A DNA stretch of 64,000 nucleotides from a gamma proteobacterium HIMB30 (GTDB taxonomy: Bacteria; Pseudomonadota; Gammaproteobacteria; Pseudomonadales; Litorivicinaceae). The DNA lies in assembly GCA_000227525.2 (NCBI GenBank), contig AGIG01000002.1, forward strand, positions 1 through 64,000, given 5' to 3'. How positions within the stretch are numbered: the first letter of the stretch is position 1; every line of letters starts with the position of its first letter. Both the position numbers and the translations under genes were made by a program. Below the pieces are notes generated by a model, which worked only from the letters and a program-made list of their open reading frames with translations, was not told where the DNA came from and searched no databases. Below, piece after piece: positions 29,412 through 39,046 of this stretch.

Positions 29412-30476
29412 ATGAAGTCAATGAGTCAAGATCATCAGGCAGGTCTCTCATATCGAGACGCTGGTGTTGATATTGATGCAGGAAACGCTCTCGTTGAACG
29501 CATCAAACCACACGCAAAACGAACTGCTCGCAAAGAATCTCTCGGCACCCTTGGTGGGTTTGGAGCATTGTTCAAGATCCCCGAAGGGTATCAAAATCCA
29601 GTACTTGTCTCAGGCACAGATGGTGTCGGGACGAAATTGAAATTAGCAATCGATTATCAGCGACATGGCCAAATTGGAGAAGATCTCGTTGCAATGTGTG
29701 TCAATGACTTAATTGTCGCCAACGCCGAACCATTGTTTTTTCTAGATTACTACGCAACGGGTCAGCTCGATGTCGATATCGCTGAAACAGTGATCGCATC
29801 AATTGCTCACGGATGCGAACTCTCTGGTTGCGCTCTTGCGGGCGGAGAAACAGCGGAAATGCCGGGCATGTACCAACATGGTGACTACGATCTGGCTGGC
29901 TTTTGTGTTGGGGTAGCTGAAGAATCTCAAATTCTCAATGGCAATGGAGTCAACGTCGGCGATGTCATCATTGGACTGCCATCCTCAGGGCCTCACAGTA
30001 ATGGCTACTCGTTGATTCGAAAAATTATTGCGCATGCAGCGATCAATCCTGAAACCGAACAGCTCACCCCGGATTCGACAGTACTCGACGCAGTCATGCA
30101 ACCAACTCGGATTTATGTCAAATCTGTGCTGAAAGCCATGTCAACCGGCCATGTGACTGGTGCTGTTCATATCACCGGCGGTGGATTCCAGGAAAATCTC
30201 CCGCGATCTTTTGGCGATTATTTAACGGCGCATATCGACCTCGATCGCTGGACCCGTCCGGCGATTTTTCAGTGGCTTGAAGCGCAGGGTGATGTGGGTG
30301 CCGACGAGATGCTCAGGACATTTAACTGCGGGATTGGGTTTGTCATGTTCTGCGCACCACAACACGTGAAAGACGTCACCGAGGTACTCACCTCAACCGG
30401 AGAAGAACCACTGATTATTGGCGAGCTCACCGAACGACAGACCGATTCAGTCGTTTTTTCTGGAGCGTTCGCGTAA
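29412..30476 (+). CDS. purM: Phosphoribosylformylglycinamidine cyclo-ligase (AIR synthetase)
   Basis: 354 residues from the ATG at 29412; an ATG three codons later is an alternative. Family landmarks: SYRDAGVDIDAGNALV, VSGTDGVGTKLKLA, FLDYYATGQLD, GGETAEMPGMY, PSSGPHSNGYSL and HITGGGFQENLPR. It closes the imidazole ring in purine synthesis. It is coupled to purN by a TAATG junction and divergent from the DUF2066-hda pair, a conserved gammaproteobacterial arrangement. Confidence 0.97.
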   Translation: MKSMSQDHQAGLSYRDAGVDIDAGNALVERIKPHAKRTARKESLGTLGGFGALFKIPEGYQNPVLVSGTDGVGTKLKLAIDYQRHGQIGEDLVAMCVNDLIVANAEPLFFLDYYATGQLDVDIAETVIASIAHGCELSGCALAGGETAEMPGMYQHGDYDLAGFCVGVAEESQILNGNGVNVGDVIIGLPSSGPHSNGYSLIRKIIAHAAINPETEQLTPDSTVLDAVMQPTRIYVKSVLKAMSTGHVTGAVHITGGGFQENLPRSFGDYLTAHIDLDRWTRPAIFQWLEAQGDVGADEMLRTFNCGIGFVMFCAPQHVKDVTEVLTSTGEEPLIIGELTERQTDSVVFSGAFA

Positions 30477-31054
30477 TGCGAGTAGTTTGCCTAATCTCAG
30501 GAGATGGCAGCAATCTTCAGGCTCTCATCGACTGGCAAATCAAAGGGCTTCTTGGTGATGCTGAAATCGTTGGTGTTGTCTCCAACAAAGCGCAGGCGTT
30601 TGGCCTCGAGCGCGCGAAGCGAGCCAACATCGCGACGACTGTATTGTCTCACGAGCGCTATCCCGATCGGTGTCAATTTGATCGAGCACTCATATCAGTG
30701 ATTGATAACTACGAGGCCGATTTGATTGTGTTGGCCGGATTTATGCGAATTCTGACAGCTCAGTTTGTGAATCACTATGCCAATCGTTTAGTCAATGTCC
30801 ATCCATCATTGCTGCCGAAATATAAAGGGCTCAACACGCATCGACGTGCGATTGAAGCAGGGGATTCAGCCTCCGGTGCGACTGTTCACTGGGTCACAGA
30901 AGAGCTGGATTCAGGCGGCATCATTCGTCAAGCTGAGGTACCGATCTATGCTCACGACTCTGAAGAGTCGCTACGACAAAGAGTCCTTGAAGCCGAACAC
31001 AGTTTGTACCCCGCTGTCATTCGTGATCTGTCACTGGGAGTTGTCGCATGTTGA
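30476..31054 (+). CDS. purN: Phosphoribosylglycinamide formyltransferase 1
   Basis: 192 residues: LISGDGSNLQALID at the start, NVHPSLLPKYKGLNTHRRAIEAG with the catalytic His, and GATVHWVTEELDSGGII. It uses 10-formyl-THF to formylate GAR in purine synthesis, drawing on the same folate pool as the gcv, glyA and met genes in this window. TAATG links it to purM, and its last codons overlap the DUF3108 gene by 7 bases. Confidence 0.96.
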   Translation: MRVVCLISGDGSNLQALIDWQIKGLLGDAEIVGVVSNKAQAFGLERAKRANIATTVLSHERYPDRCQFDRALISVIDNYEADLIVLAGFMRILTAQFVNHYANRLVNVHPSLLPKYKGLNTHRRAIEAGDSASGATVHWVTEELDSGGIIRQAEVPIYAHDSEESLRQRVLEAEHSLYPAVIRDLSLGVVAC

Positions 31055-31740
31055 GAGGAATTTCACTGCTTGTTTTATTGATTGCTTCACCGGCCTTTTC
31101 GCAAGGCTACGAAGCAAAATACAACATGATTTGGAGCGTAGGAATCAAACTCGAAGCTGAGGCCATTGAGACCCTGCAACAAAACGGCGATCGCTATGAG
31201 ATGGTCCTCGATGCGAAAGCCAGTATTGGCTCAGCAAATGAAACCACTCATTTATTATTCACCAACGAGAACGGTTGGAAGCCCCTCGATTACAACTACA
31301 CGCAGAGCGTTCTCGGACGAACGACTGGCCGGAATTTTCGATTCAACTGGAATAAACAATCGTTGACTTGGCTCCATGAGCCAGAACGTGCAGAAATGAC
31401 GATTCCAGATGCCGCCATCGATCCATTAGGATTCCGTTTACAGCTCGCCTATCTGTTGAAAAATGGACGTTCGTTGCCTGAGTCGATCACCATGGTTGAC
31501 GGGAACGATGTCAAAGTGCGTTCTGTGGTTGCAGGTGAGATTGAGACGCTCGATACGCCTTATGGCCAAATTGACGCACAGAAGTTTATGCTCACCGATG
31601 ATAATCCAGACCCCAAACGCCAATTTGAATTTTGGCTTGCACCCTCGCTTGATTATCAACTGGTTCAACTCAAGAAAAGAGATAAGAAACGGCTTTTTGC
31701 ATTGACGCTCAAAGCTTTCAAAAAAGCAGGGACGCCCTAG
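31048..31740 (+). CDS. DUF3108 family exported protein
   Basis: 230 residues with a signal peptide (cleavage near AFSQGYEAKY, about residue 18). The rest is a beta-rich DUF3108 domain (EAKYNMIWSVGIKLEAEA; LDYNYTQSVLG; QFEFWLAPSLDYQLVQLKKRDK). Function is unknown. The family often follows purN, as here. The start lies inside the purN end, so translation is coupled. Confidence 0.8.
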   Translation: MLRGISLLVLLIASPAFSQGYEAKYNMIWSVGIKLEAEAIETLQQNGDRYEMVLDAKASIGSANETTHLLFTNENGWKPLDYNYTQSVLGRTTGRNFRFNWNKQSLTWLHEPERAEMTIPDAAIDPLGFRLQLAYLLKNGRSLPESITMVDGNDVKVRSVVAGEIETLDTPYGQIDAQKFMLTDDNPDPKRQFEFWLAPSLDYQLVQLKKRDKKRLFALTLKAFKKAGTP

Positions 31741-31755
31741 CGACAAAGGGTACAT

Positions 31756-32907
31756 ATGCAAGCAGGGCTTCACCTGTCGATCCATGCCTTCTCTCCAGCT
31801 TCTTGGGATGCCTTGAATCCATCGTGCTACCCAGGGTTATTGCACGGGTTTCTATCCGCGCTCGAAGACTCCAAAAGCGTTGGAGAGGGCACAGGTTGGA
31901 GACCGCTTTATGCGTCTGTCACCGAGAATAATGAATTAATTGGCGCGATGGTTTGCTACTTAAAATCTGACTCATACGGTGAATATGTATTCGATTGGGC
32001 CTGGGCTGACGCTTATCATCGGCACGGCCTCAACTACTATCCGAAATGCGTGACCGCCGTTCCATTCACCCCGGCAACCGGCCCGCGAATTCTCATCAAA
32101 AAAAGTGCCGATCGAGAAGTAGTCACCACTCAGTTGTTGACCCTACTTAAAGAAGAACTCTTGGGACGAGTCTCGAGCTGGCACATCCTATTTCCAGACG
32201 AGGAGAGCTCGCAAAATTTACAAGCAGGCGACTCGTGGCTCGAACGATCTGGTGTCCAATTTCACTGGTTTAATCAGGGATTTCAATGCTTTGATGATCA
32301 TCTTGCAACATTCAACTCAAAGCGGCGAAAAGAAGCCAGAAGAGAGCGGCGGCGTGTTGCTGAGCAAGGCATCACTTTCGAAAGGTTAAGTGGCAGGGAA
32401 ATGACTGATGAGGCGATTGAAACACTGTTTCAGTGTTATCAAATGACCTATCGGCTCCGTGGAAGTCTTGGCTATTTGACTCGTGAATTTTTTCAATATG
32501 CGATTGAACGGATCCCCGATGCGATCCGAGTCGCCTTTGCGATCAGGCAGAATCAACGAATCGCAATGTCATTTTGTCTTCGTGATGCAACCACCCTCTA
32601 CGGCCGCTATTGGGGTGCTCTATACGAGGTCGATTGTCTGCACTTTGAGACCTGTTTTCACCAGTGGATTGAGGATGCAATCGAGCAAGGGATCGCTCGC
32701 TTTGATCCCGGAGCTCAGGGTGAACATAAAATTGCTCGCGGTTTTAGACCGGTCAAAACACGAAGCTTGCATTGGATTGAAAATCAGGAGTTCGCCGGGG
32801 CGATCGAACAGTTCTTGCGTAAAGAACAGATGCATATCGATCACTATTTTCAGGCATGCGATGAGCACACGCCGTTTAGATTATCCGACGAATCTCTCCA
32901 CATTTAA
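31756..32907 (+). CDS. FemAB-like/DUF482 GNAT-fold protein
   Basis: 383 residues that read through as a DUF482 (PF04339-type) protein: WDWAWADAYHRHGLNYYPK-like FDWAWADAYHRHGL, TAVPFTPATGPRIL, HWFNQGFQCFDDHLATFNSKRRKEARRERRR, and GAQGEHKIARGFRPV. The family resembles FemAB peptidyltransferases and GNAT acyltransferases and is annotated as peptidoglycan-biosynthesis-like, but the substrate is unproven. It follows DUF3108 by 15 bases and ends four bases into the convergent pabB. Confidence 0.8.
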   Translation: MQAGLHLSIHAFSPASWDALNPSCYPGLLHGFLSALEDSKSVGEGTGWRPLYASVTENNELIGAMVCYLKSDSYGEYVFDWAWADAYHRHGLNYYPKCVTAVPFTPATGPRILIKKSADREVVTTQLLTLLKEELLGRVSSWHILFPDEESSQNLQAGDSWLERSGVQFHWFNQGFQCFDDHLATFNSKRRKEARRERRRVAEQGITFERLSGREMTDEAIETLFQCYQMTYRLRGSLGYLTREFFQYAIERIPDAIRVAFAIRQNQRIAMSFCLRDATTLYGRYWGALYEVDCLHFETCFHQWIEDAIEQGIARFDPGAQGEHKIARGFRPVKTRSLHWIENQEFAGAIEQFLRKEQMHIDHYFQACDEHTPFRLSDESLHI

Positions 32908-34022
32908 GAAATGCCAGCGAATTTCCCCTTTAACAAACATTCCTGCCATTCATCCTGCAAAACGGAGTCAGCAACCAAGCCACTTCCCAAACCAAGGACC
33001 AGATTAGATGCCTGTTGCTCGATCGTTCGAATTGCCACTGATAGGGTGAGATCTCCATCAGGCTCGATCAACCCGAGGCTTCCTGTATAGATTCCGCGCT
33101 GATCCGCTTCGAGCTCTTGTATGAGTTCAAACGCCTTCGCTTTTGGCGCACCAACCACAGAGCCACAAGGAAAGAGCGCTTGAATCAAATGTTTGGCGCC
33201 AACGTCTTCGGAAATCGTCGATTCAACCACAGACGACACCTGATGAACCGACTTGAGTGGGCGTGGCTCAAATAATCGCGTGACGTTGACCGAATGTTGT
33301 TCAGAAACTCGACTCAAATCATTACGAATCAGATCGACAATCATCAAATTTTCGGCCTGCATCTTGGTGTCTGACAATAGGGTGTCCAATAAAGCATCAT
33401 CAATGGCTGGATCTTGATGACGCGGCGATGTCCCTTTCATCGGCTCTGAACGCAATTGATTCGATCTCTTCTCCAGAAATAACTCAGGAGAACGCGACAA
33501 GATTTGGGTATCACCAAAATTCAGGAACCCACCATAATCTGCAGGCTGATTCTTGAGCAGTGTTCGATACAACTCCCACGGATCTTCATCAGATTTCCCG
33601 TACACGCGAAACGTGTGATTCACCTGATAACAAACGCCACTGGCAATCGCTTCTTGAATCAACGCATAGGCGGCTGCGTAGCGACTAAACTCTGGCTCCT
33701 CCCATCGCGGTAATCTAACGGTAGCGACTTGATCCAAAGTGATGGCTTGTGGCGGTTGATCAAAGATCAACGCGCGACAGTAGCAAGCTGCCTGTTGCTT
33801 TTCTCGAAGCTGTTGAGGTAACTCCATGAGATGAAATCCCGCTTCGTAATACAAAGCGAATACGATCCAGGCGCCTTGGCTCGCTCGGTCTTGTAGATAG
33901 ACTAAGCCATCCGCGATTTCGTCCGACCGATCAACCCGGTACTTCTCGCCGCGAGCGAACCAACCGAATTCACCGTCGAATTGACTCGAAAACCCCCGAT
34001 CCAAACAAACTACTGGATGCAT
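32904..34022 (-). CDS. pabB: Aminodeoxychorismate synthase component I
   Basis: 372 residues. Chorismate-binding domain from about residue 110: CYQVNHTFRV, EPMKGTSPRH (PabB-type MKGT rather than TrpE-type PIAGT), LIVDLIRNDLSRV-like MIVDLIRNDLSRV, FPCGSVVGAPKAKAFELI and QRGIYTGSLGLI. It makes 4-amino-4-deoxychorismate for folate. It lacks a full TrpE-like N-terminal domain, as in the shorter PabB class, and has no PabC fusion. A PabA/glutaminase partner is not in the window. AGGAGTGG precedes the ATG. Confidence 0.9.
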   Translation of the reverse strand: MHPVVCLDRGFSSQFDGEFGWFARGEKYRVDRSDEIADGLVYLQDRASQGAWIVFALYYEAGFHLMELPQQLREKQQAACYCRALIFDQPPQAITLDQVATVRLPRWEEPEFSRYAAAYALIQEAIASGVCYQVNHTFRVYGKSDEDPWELYRTLLKNQPADYGGFLNFGDTQILSRSPELFLEKRSNQLRSEPMKGTSPRHQDPAIDDALLDTLLSDTKMQAENLMIVDLIRNDLSRVSEQHSVNVTRLFEPRPLKSVHQVSSVVESTISEDVGAKHLIQALFPCGSVVGAPKAKAFELIQELEADQRGIYTGSLGLIEPDGDLTLSVAIRTIEQQASNLVLGLGSGLVADSVLQDEWQECLLKGKFAGIS

Positions 34023-34087
34023 TCCACTCCTGAAGGCCGAAGCCCGGTATACTTCATCTTTTCCAAATTATTATATATGGATGCGAT

Positions 34088-35797
34088 ATGCGGACCTCCC
34101 AACTGTTACTGCCAACATTAAAAGAAGATCCTGTTGACACGGTGGTAATCAGCCATAAATTAATGTTGCGTGCAGGCATGATTCGACAACTCGCCTCAGG
34201 TCTTTACACATGGTTACCACTCGGCTTGCGAGTTCTCAAGAAAGTTGAACAGATTGTTCGCGAAGAGATGGACCGTGCAGGAGCACAGGAAATTCTGATG
34301 TCTGGCGTTCAACCTGCCGACCTGTGGCAGGAGTCTGGTCGCTGGGCCCAATTTGGTCCAGAGCTCCTGCGCCTACAAGATCGACATGAACGGGACTTCT
34401 GCTTGGGGCCAACGCATGAGGAAGTGGTCACGGATATCATCCGTCGTGAAGTCAGTTCCTATAAACAATTACCACTCAATTTATACCAGGTTCAGACCAA
34501 ATTTCGTGACGAAGTTCGACCACGGTTTGGGGTGATGCGTTCGAGAGAATTCATCATGAAGGATGCCTATTCATTCGATATCAGTGAAGACGGGATGCGC
34601 CAAAGCTACCTTGCGATGTATGACGCCTATTGTCGAATTTTTGATCGATTCGGGCTCGACTATCGAGCGGTACTCGCAGACTCAGGAGCGATCGGTGGCA
34701 GTGGATCACAGGAATTCCATGTCCTTGCGGATTCTGGTGAGGACGATATCGTGTTTTCCGATGGGTCTGACTACGCAGCCAACATTGAAAAAGCGGAATG
34801 TGTTGCCTCAGGCAAGCGCCAAGCGCCTGGCGAATCGATGCGTAAAGTCGAGACACCGACGCAGAAAACAATCGAAGCACTCATCAAAGACTTTGATCTG
34901 GCAATCGAGCAAACGGTGAAAACACTCATCGTCCGTGCGTCTGATCTTTGTGAATCGGACTTCATTGCCCTCATCATCCGCGGTGACCACACATTGAATG
35001 AGGTCAAAGCGGAAAATCATGCGATGGTTGCAAGCCCACTTGCATTTGCAACAGAAAGCGAAATCAGATCCATCATGGGCGCAGGACCTGGTTCACTGGG
35101 TCCCGTTAACTGTCCAATCCCAATCATTGCTGATCGCCAAGCTGCGGTCTGCTCTGATTTTGGGGCCGGCGCAAATCAAGATGGGTGGCACTATTTCGGT
35201 ATCAATTGGGACCGTGATTGTGATGAGCCCGAAGTCGCGGATTTACGGAATGCCATCGAAGGGGACCCGACACCGGATGGATCAGGGACCTATCTGATCC
35301 GTCGTGGAATCGAGGTTGGTCATGTATTCCAGCTTGGGCAGAAATATTCTGAGGCAATGAATGCAACGGTGCTCGATGAACATGGTAAACAGTCGACTCT
35401 GTATATGGGTTGCTACGGGATCGGAGTGACGCGTATTGTTGCCGCGGCAATTGAGCAGCGTCATGATGAACGCGGAATCTGCTGGCCATCCTCATTAGCA
35501 CCGTTTGACGTTTGCGTTGTGCCAATTGGCGGCAATAAAAACCCGGCTGTTGATGAACAAGCGCTACGAATTCAGAGCGAACTTCAAGCCAAGGGTCTCG
35601 ATGTGTTACTCGATGATCGGAATATGGGGCCTGGTCCTCGCTTTGCCGACATGGATCTCATCGGGATCCCAGTCCGCATTGTGGTGAGTAGCAAAACACT
35701 TGAAGAGTCACAAGTCGAACTCAAACAAAGAACCGATCAGGAGGCCTCGCATGTGCCTCTGGATCAGATTGTTGATATTGTGATGACGATTGAATGA
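34088..35797 (+). CDS. proS: Prolyl-tRNA synthetase
   Basis: 569 residues, bacterial type with insertion domain. Catalytic motifs: [18 protein letters not shown], motif 2 [27 protein letters not shown], the YbaK-like editing insertion (about residues 225-400), [16 protein letters not shown], motif 3 [11 protein letters not shown], and the anticodon domain. It charges tRNA-Pro and clears Ala-tRNA-Pro. The stop overlaps the wrbA start by ATGA. An AT-rich TATTATATAT stretch just upstream (34068-34079) may be the -10 region of its promoter. Confidence 0.97.
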   Translation: MRTSQLLLPTLKEDPVDTVVISHKLMLRAGMIRQLASGLYTWLPLGLRVLKKVEQIVREEMDRAGAQEILMSGVQPADLWQESGRWAQFGPELLRLQDRHERDFCLGPTHEEVVTDIIRREVSSYKQLPLNLYQVQTKFRDEVRPRFGVMRSREFIMKDAYSFDISEDGMRQSYLAMYDAYCRIFDRFGLDYRAVLADSGAIGGSGSQEFHVLADSGEDDIVFSDGSDYAANIEKAECVASGKRQAPGESMRKVETPTQKTIEALIKDFDLAIEQTVKTLIVRASDLCESDFIALIIRGDHTLNEVKAENHAMVASPLAFATESEIRSIMGAGPGSLGPVNCPIPIIADRQAAVCSDFGAGANQDGWHYFGINWDRDCDEPEVADLRNAIEGDPTPDGSGTYLIRRGIEVGHVFQLGQKYSEAMNATVLDEHGKQSTLYMGCYGIGVTRIVAAAIEQRHDERGICWPSSLAPFDVCVVPIGGNKNPAVDEQALRIQSELQAKGLDVLLDDRNMGPGPRFADMDLIGIPVRIVVSSKTLEESQVELKQRTDQEASHVPLDQIVDIVMTIE

Positions 35798-36372
35798 CAC
35801 AGATTTTAGTTCTTTTTTACAGCCGGACTGGTCACGTTGCCGCAATGGCAGAGGCGGTCGCTACCGGCGTTGAAGACGCGGGCTGCGAGGCAAAACTGCG
35901 AGCCGTTCCAGCGTTCTCGCCCTGTTATGCAGAACAAAGCGGCGATCAGTTTGAGAATGAGGATGGTTATCTCTTTGCAACCAAAGACGATTTGCGAGAC
36001 TGTCATGGTTTGGCACTGGGTTCTCCGTCCCGATTTGGTACGATGGCAGCTCCACTAAAAGGGTTTTTAGAGACCACCTCTGACCTCTGGCTGTCTGGTG
36101 AAATGATTGATAAGCCCGCCGGTGTTTTCGCATCAGCATCGTCATTACACGGTGGTCATGAAGCGGTCCTTCAATCCATGCTGACCCCACTGCTGCATCA
36201 TGGGATGGTGGTGATGGGTTGCCCGTATTCCGATCCTGGTCTGGCCGCGATAGAGGGTGGCGGAACGCCCTATGGCCCCACTCATTTGGATGCCGACGCA
36301 CTCCGCCAACATGAACGCGAAATGGCGGTTCGCCTGGGACAACGCCTTGCTAAATGGAGTCGATATGACTGA
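35794..36372 (+). CDS. wrbA: NAD(P)H:quinone oxidoreductase, WrbA family
   Basis: 192 residues, flavodoxin-like: FMN phosphate loop [14 protein letters not shown] at the start, [18 protein letters not shown], and the WrbA-specific [27 protein letters not shown]. WrbA is a tetrameric FMN enzyme reducing quinones by two electrons. It is coupled to proS by a four-base overlap and to the DUF2069 gene by an eight-base overlap; the wrbA-DUF2069 pair is common in gammaproteobacteria. Confidence 0.92.
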   Translation: MTQILVLFYSRTGHVAAMAEAVATGVEDAGCEAKLRAVPAFSPCYAEQSGDQFENEDGYLFATKDDLRDCHGLALGSPSRFGTMAAPLKGFLETTSDLWLSGEMIDKPAGVFASASSLHGGHEAVLQSMLTPLLHHGMVVMGCPYSDPGLAAIEGGGTPYGPTHLDADALRQHEREMAVRLGQRLAKWSRYD

Positions 36373-36760
36373 CGCTAACACCTATCGCCATCGGAAATTG
36401 ATGTTTTTTGGCTGGCTGAAAATCTCTCTAATCGGCTTGATCGCGCTACGTATTTCCGGGCTTTGGTTGCTTACACCGCCGGCAACAGTCATGGGAGCGA
36501 TCGGAGTGACCCTGATCTTGATCGCGTTCGTTTGGCCAGTGCTCAATCAACACATCAAAGCGAGTTTGTGGCTGAGCTTCGTCTCCTGTTTGTTTTTTAC
36601 CACAGGCGTTTTAAATGCAATGACTGAGGGTCGAGAATTGTTCGGCATTGTGGAGTCGATTTTGGCGGCCACTATTTTTATCAGCGCAATGATGTTTGCG
36701 AGAAATGCGTATCGTGAACTCGAGGCTATCGCAGAATCGTCAGAGCAATTGACCACATAA
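36365..36760 (+). CDS. DUF2069 small membrane protein
   Basis: 131 residues starting at the ATG at 36365 inside the wrbA end. About four hydrophobic segments (LMFFGWLKISLIGLIALRI; VMGAIGVTLILIAFVWPVL; ASLWLSFVSCLFFTTGVL; IVESILAATIFISAMMFA). The YHRKLMFFGW-like start and the position after wrbA identify DUF2069. Function unknown. Its end overlaps the convergent LysE-family gene by 35 bases. Confidence 0.8.
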   Translation: MTDANTYRHRKLMFFGWLKISLIGLIALRISGLWLLTPPATVMGAIGVTLILIAFVWPVLNQHIKASLWLSFVSCLFFTTGVLNAMTEGRELFGIVESILAATIFISAMMFARNAYRELEAIAESSEQLTT

Positions 36761-37328
36761 GCAAACCGATTCCAATATCCAAAATTGTCCATGCTCTGGG
36801 ATTTTCAAACGTGGGTCTCAGTAGCCTTGCGCCGTACCCGAGTACCAGAAACCACACCCAACTCGCCGACACGGCTCCAATGGCGAACGATAATTGATCT
36901 TCAGGTCCATATTGCGCACCTAGGCCACCGATAAAAACAAGCGTATCCAAATAAACATGAGGGTTCAGTAATGTCACCCCAAGGATGGTCCAGAACGCCG
37001 GCCAAAAGGATTCAACAACACGGCCCTCAATCCCAAGAGCTTGATTCTTAAGAGCAGACCTAAAACACATCAGGCCAAAAGCAAACAAAAAGATTGCGCC
37101 GCCAACCCGCGTCACCCATTCAAATGGTGGCCACAGTTTAACGATCGCGCCCATGCCGTAAACACCCGATACCATCAAGACAGTGTCACATACGATGCAT
37201 ACAAAAATAGTCACCGCAACCTGACGACCAGCAATCCCCTGTCTCAACACATGTGCGTTCTGTGCGCCAATCGCGGCGATTAGCCCCATCGCAATCGCGA
37301 ATCCGGAGGCAGTCACAAACCAGTTCAA
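36726..37328 (-). CDS. LysE/ArgO-family amino-acid exporter
   Basis: 200 residues, six hydrophobic segments, with the LysE start GLIAAIGAQNAHVLRQGI and the mid-protein LLNPHVYLDTLVFIGGLGAQYG, both close to ArgO. LysE/ArgO proteins export basic amino acids. A 24-base interrupted palindrome lies 13 bases before the start and is a likely operator. ArgO genes are usually controlled by the LysR-type ArgP, but no such regulator gene is next to it here. Confidence 0.85.
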   Translation of the reverse strand: MNWFVTASGFAIAMGLIAAIGAQNAHVLRQGIAGRQVAVTIFVCIVCDTVLMVSGVYGMGAIVKLWPPFEWVTRVGGAIFLFAFGLMCFRSALKNQALGIEGRVVESFWPAFWTILGVTLLNPHVYLDTLVFIGGLGAQYGPEDQLSFAIGAVSASWVWFLVLGYGARLLRPTFENPRAWTILDIGIGLLMWSIALTILR

Positions 37329-37340
37329 AACTCTCCTTAA

Positions 37341-37364
37341 TGACCAAAAATTTAAATTTGGTCA
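37341..37364. promoter_or_regulatory. Interrupted palindrome upstream of the LysE-family gene
   Basis: TGACCAAA (37341-37348), eight AT-only bases, then TTTGGTCA (37357-37364), a perfect 8-N8-8 inverted repeat. It lies 13-36 bases upstream of the LysE-family start, where a bound dimer would control that gene. The AT-only centre could also hold a promoter element. Confidence 0.55.
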
Positions 37365-37626
37365 CTGATAATACCATTGGTGTGAAATCGTTTTATATTG
37401 CAGTGCACACTAACCACTCGTTAGTCATGTTCATGGATGAACTACGGCTAACGGACTATGGAAGTTGATGCGCTGCTCGGGAAGTATACACCCCCTCGAT
37501 TTGAGCAACCGATTTGATCAGGACGATCAAGACTCAAACGGGTGTGCAGTCGCACAAAATTTGTGGGTTCTTCGGCATCGCGTACCGAAGAGCATTAATT
37601 TCACCTGATGCAGAGGGGGTGATTTC
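37365..37626 (+). promoter_or_regulatory. Structured 5' region of aceA with serial inverted repeats
   Basis: This non-coding stretch contains at least five consecutive perfect stems: ACTAAC/GTTAGT (37409-37425), GTTCAT/ATGAAC (37429-37442), a nested pair TTTGAG..CTCAAA around TTGATC/GATCAA (37500-37538), TGTGC/GCACA with loop AGTC (37543-37556) and TCTTCGG/CCGAAGA (37569-37591). A sixth, TCACC/GGTGA (37601-37622), encloses the aceA ribosome site GAGGGGG. GTTAG at 37420 can instead pair with CTAAC at 37448, giving an alternative fold. It may be a regulatory RNA leader, a set of protein operators, or both. The transcription start is not known. Confidence 0.5.
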
Positions 37627-38937
37627 ATGGAAATGACGCGCGAACAGCAGATTGCTGCTATTGAGAAAGATTGGGCTGAAAATCCACGTTGGAAGGGCGT
37701 TAAGCGTACCTATTCCGCCGAAGACGTGGTCCGTTTACGCGGAAGTGTTCAGCCAGCCAACACACTTGCCGATCGCGGTGCTCGCAAACTGTGGAGCCTT
37801 GTGAACGGCGATGCTAAAAAAGGTTACGTCAACTGCCTCGGTGCGCTGACAGCAGGTCAGGCAATGCAGCAAGTCAAAGCTGGTATCGAAGCAATTTATC
37901 TATCGGGTTGGCAGGTTGCCGCCGACAACAACACCAGTCTGTCAATGTATCCAGATCAGTCGCTTTACGCGGTGAATTCTGTACCTACTGTTGTGCAGCG
38001 GATCAACAATGCATTCCGTCGCGCAGATCAAATCCAGTGGAAAGCTGGCAAGAATCCTGGCGATGCCGATTATGTTGATTACTTCGCACCAGTCGTTGCT
38101 GACGCTGAAGCAGGCTTCGGTGGCGTTCTGAATGCATATGAGCTGATGAAATCAATGATCGAGGCTGGCGCGGCTGGCGTGCACTTCGAAGACCAGCTCG
38201 CGTCTGTTAAAAAATGTGGTCACATGGGCGGCAAGGTTCTTGTCCCGACACAAGAAGCGGTTCAAAAGTTGATCGCTGCGCGTTTGGCTGCTGACGTTGC
38301 AGGTACGCCAACTGTCGTTTTAGCACGGACTGATGCCAACGCTGCCGATCTACTCACGTCAGACTGCGATCCTTATGATCAGGCATTCTGCACTGGTGAG
38401 CGCACCGCTGAAGGTTTCTATCGCGTCAAAGCTGGGATTGATCAAGCTATCGCACGTGGTCTAGCCTACGCACCGTACGCTGACATGCTGTGGTGTGAAA
38501 CTGCGACCCCATGTCTGGAAGAAGCGAAGAAATTCGCTGACGCCATCCACGCGAAATATCCAGATCAGTTGCTTGCTTACAACTGTTCGCCATCATTTAA
38601 CTGGAAGAAGAACCTGGATGACGCAACGATCGCGAAATTCCAGGCTGAACTTTCAGCGATGGGTTACAAGTATCAGTTCATCACTTTGGCTGGTATCCAC
38701 AACATGTGGCACAACATGTTCGAACTCGCGCACAACTATGCGCGTGGCGAAGGCATGAAGCATTATGTTGACATGGTTCAGGAGCCAGAATTTGCTGCCG
38801 CAGAGCGCGGATACACATTCGTTGCACACCAGCAGGAAGTTGGTACGGGTTACTTTGACGACGTCACAACCGTGATTCAAGGAGGCCAGTCAAGTGTGAC
38901 TGCACTCACAGGTTCAACTGAAGAAGAACAGTTCTAA
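37627..38937 (+). CDS. aceA: Isocitrate lyase
   Basis: 436 residues. Landmarks: [49 protein letters not shown], active-site [17 protein letters not shown] with the catalytic Cys, [16 protein letters not shown], and [16 protein letters not shown]. It cleaves isocitrate to glyoxylate and succinate for growth on C2 compounds. Malate synthase is not in the window. GAGGGGG precedes the ATG and a strong terminator follows. Codon use is more uniform than in neighbours, as in highly expressed genes. The 5' region is unusually structured. Confidence 0.97.
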   Translation: MEMTREQQIAAIEKDWAENPRWKGVKRTYSAEDVVRLRGSVQPANTLADRGARKLWSLVNGDAKKGYVNCLGALTAGQAMQQVKAGIEAIYLSGWQVAADNNTSLSMYPDQSLYAVNSVPTVVQRINNAFRRADQIQWKAGKNPGDADYVDYFAPVVADAEAGFGGVLNAYELMKSMIEAGAAGVHFEDQLASVKKCGHMGGKVLVPTQEAVQKLIAARLAADVAGTPTVVLARTDANAADLLTSDCDPYDQAFCTGERTAEGFYRVKAGIDQAIARGLAYAPYADMLWCETATPCLEEAKKFADAIHAKYPDQLLAYNCSPSFNWKKNLDDATIAKFQAELSAMGYKYQFITLAGIHNMWHNMFELAHNYARGEGMKHYVDMVQEPEFAAAERGYTFVAHQQEVGTGYFDDVTTVIQGGQSSVTALTGSTEEEQF

Positions 38938-38954
38938 CTCAGTTCTTTGGAACC

Positions 38955-38986
38955 AAAAAGCCCGCTATTGTGTAGCGGGCTTTTTT
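38955..38986 (+). terminator. Rho-independent terminator of aceA
   Basis: AAAAAGCCCGCT and AGCGGGCTTTTT form a 12-pair stem around a 7-base loop, followed by a T-run. It lies 17 bases past the aceA stop. The A-tract on the left makes it able to work in both directions. Confidence 0.95.
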
Positions 38987-39046
38987 ATTTCCAGGTCAAC
39001 TCAACATCTCTGGCTATAGTCTCAGAAATATCCAAAAGGAATTCTG

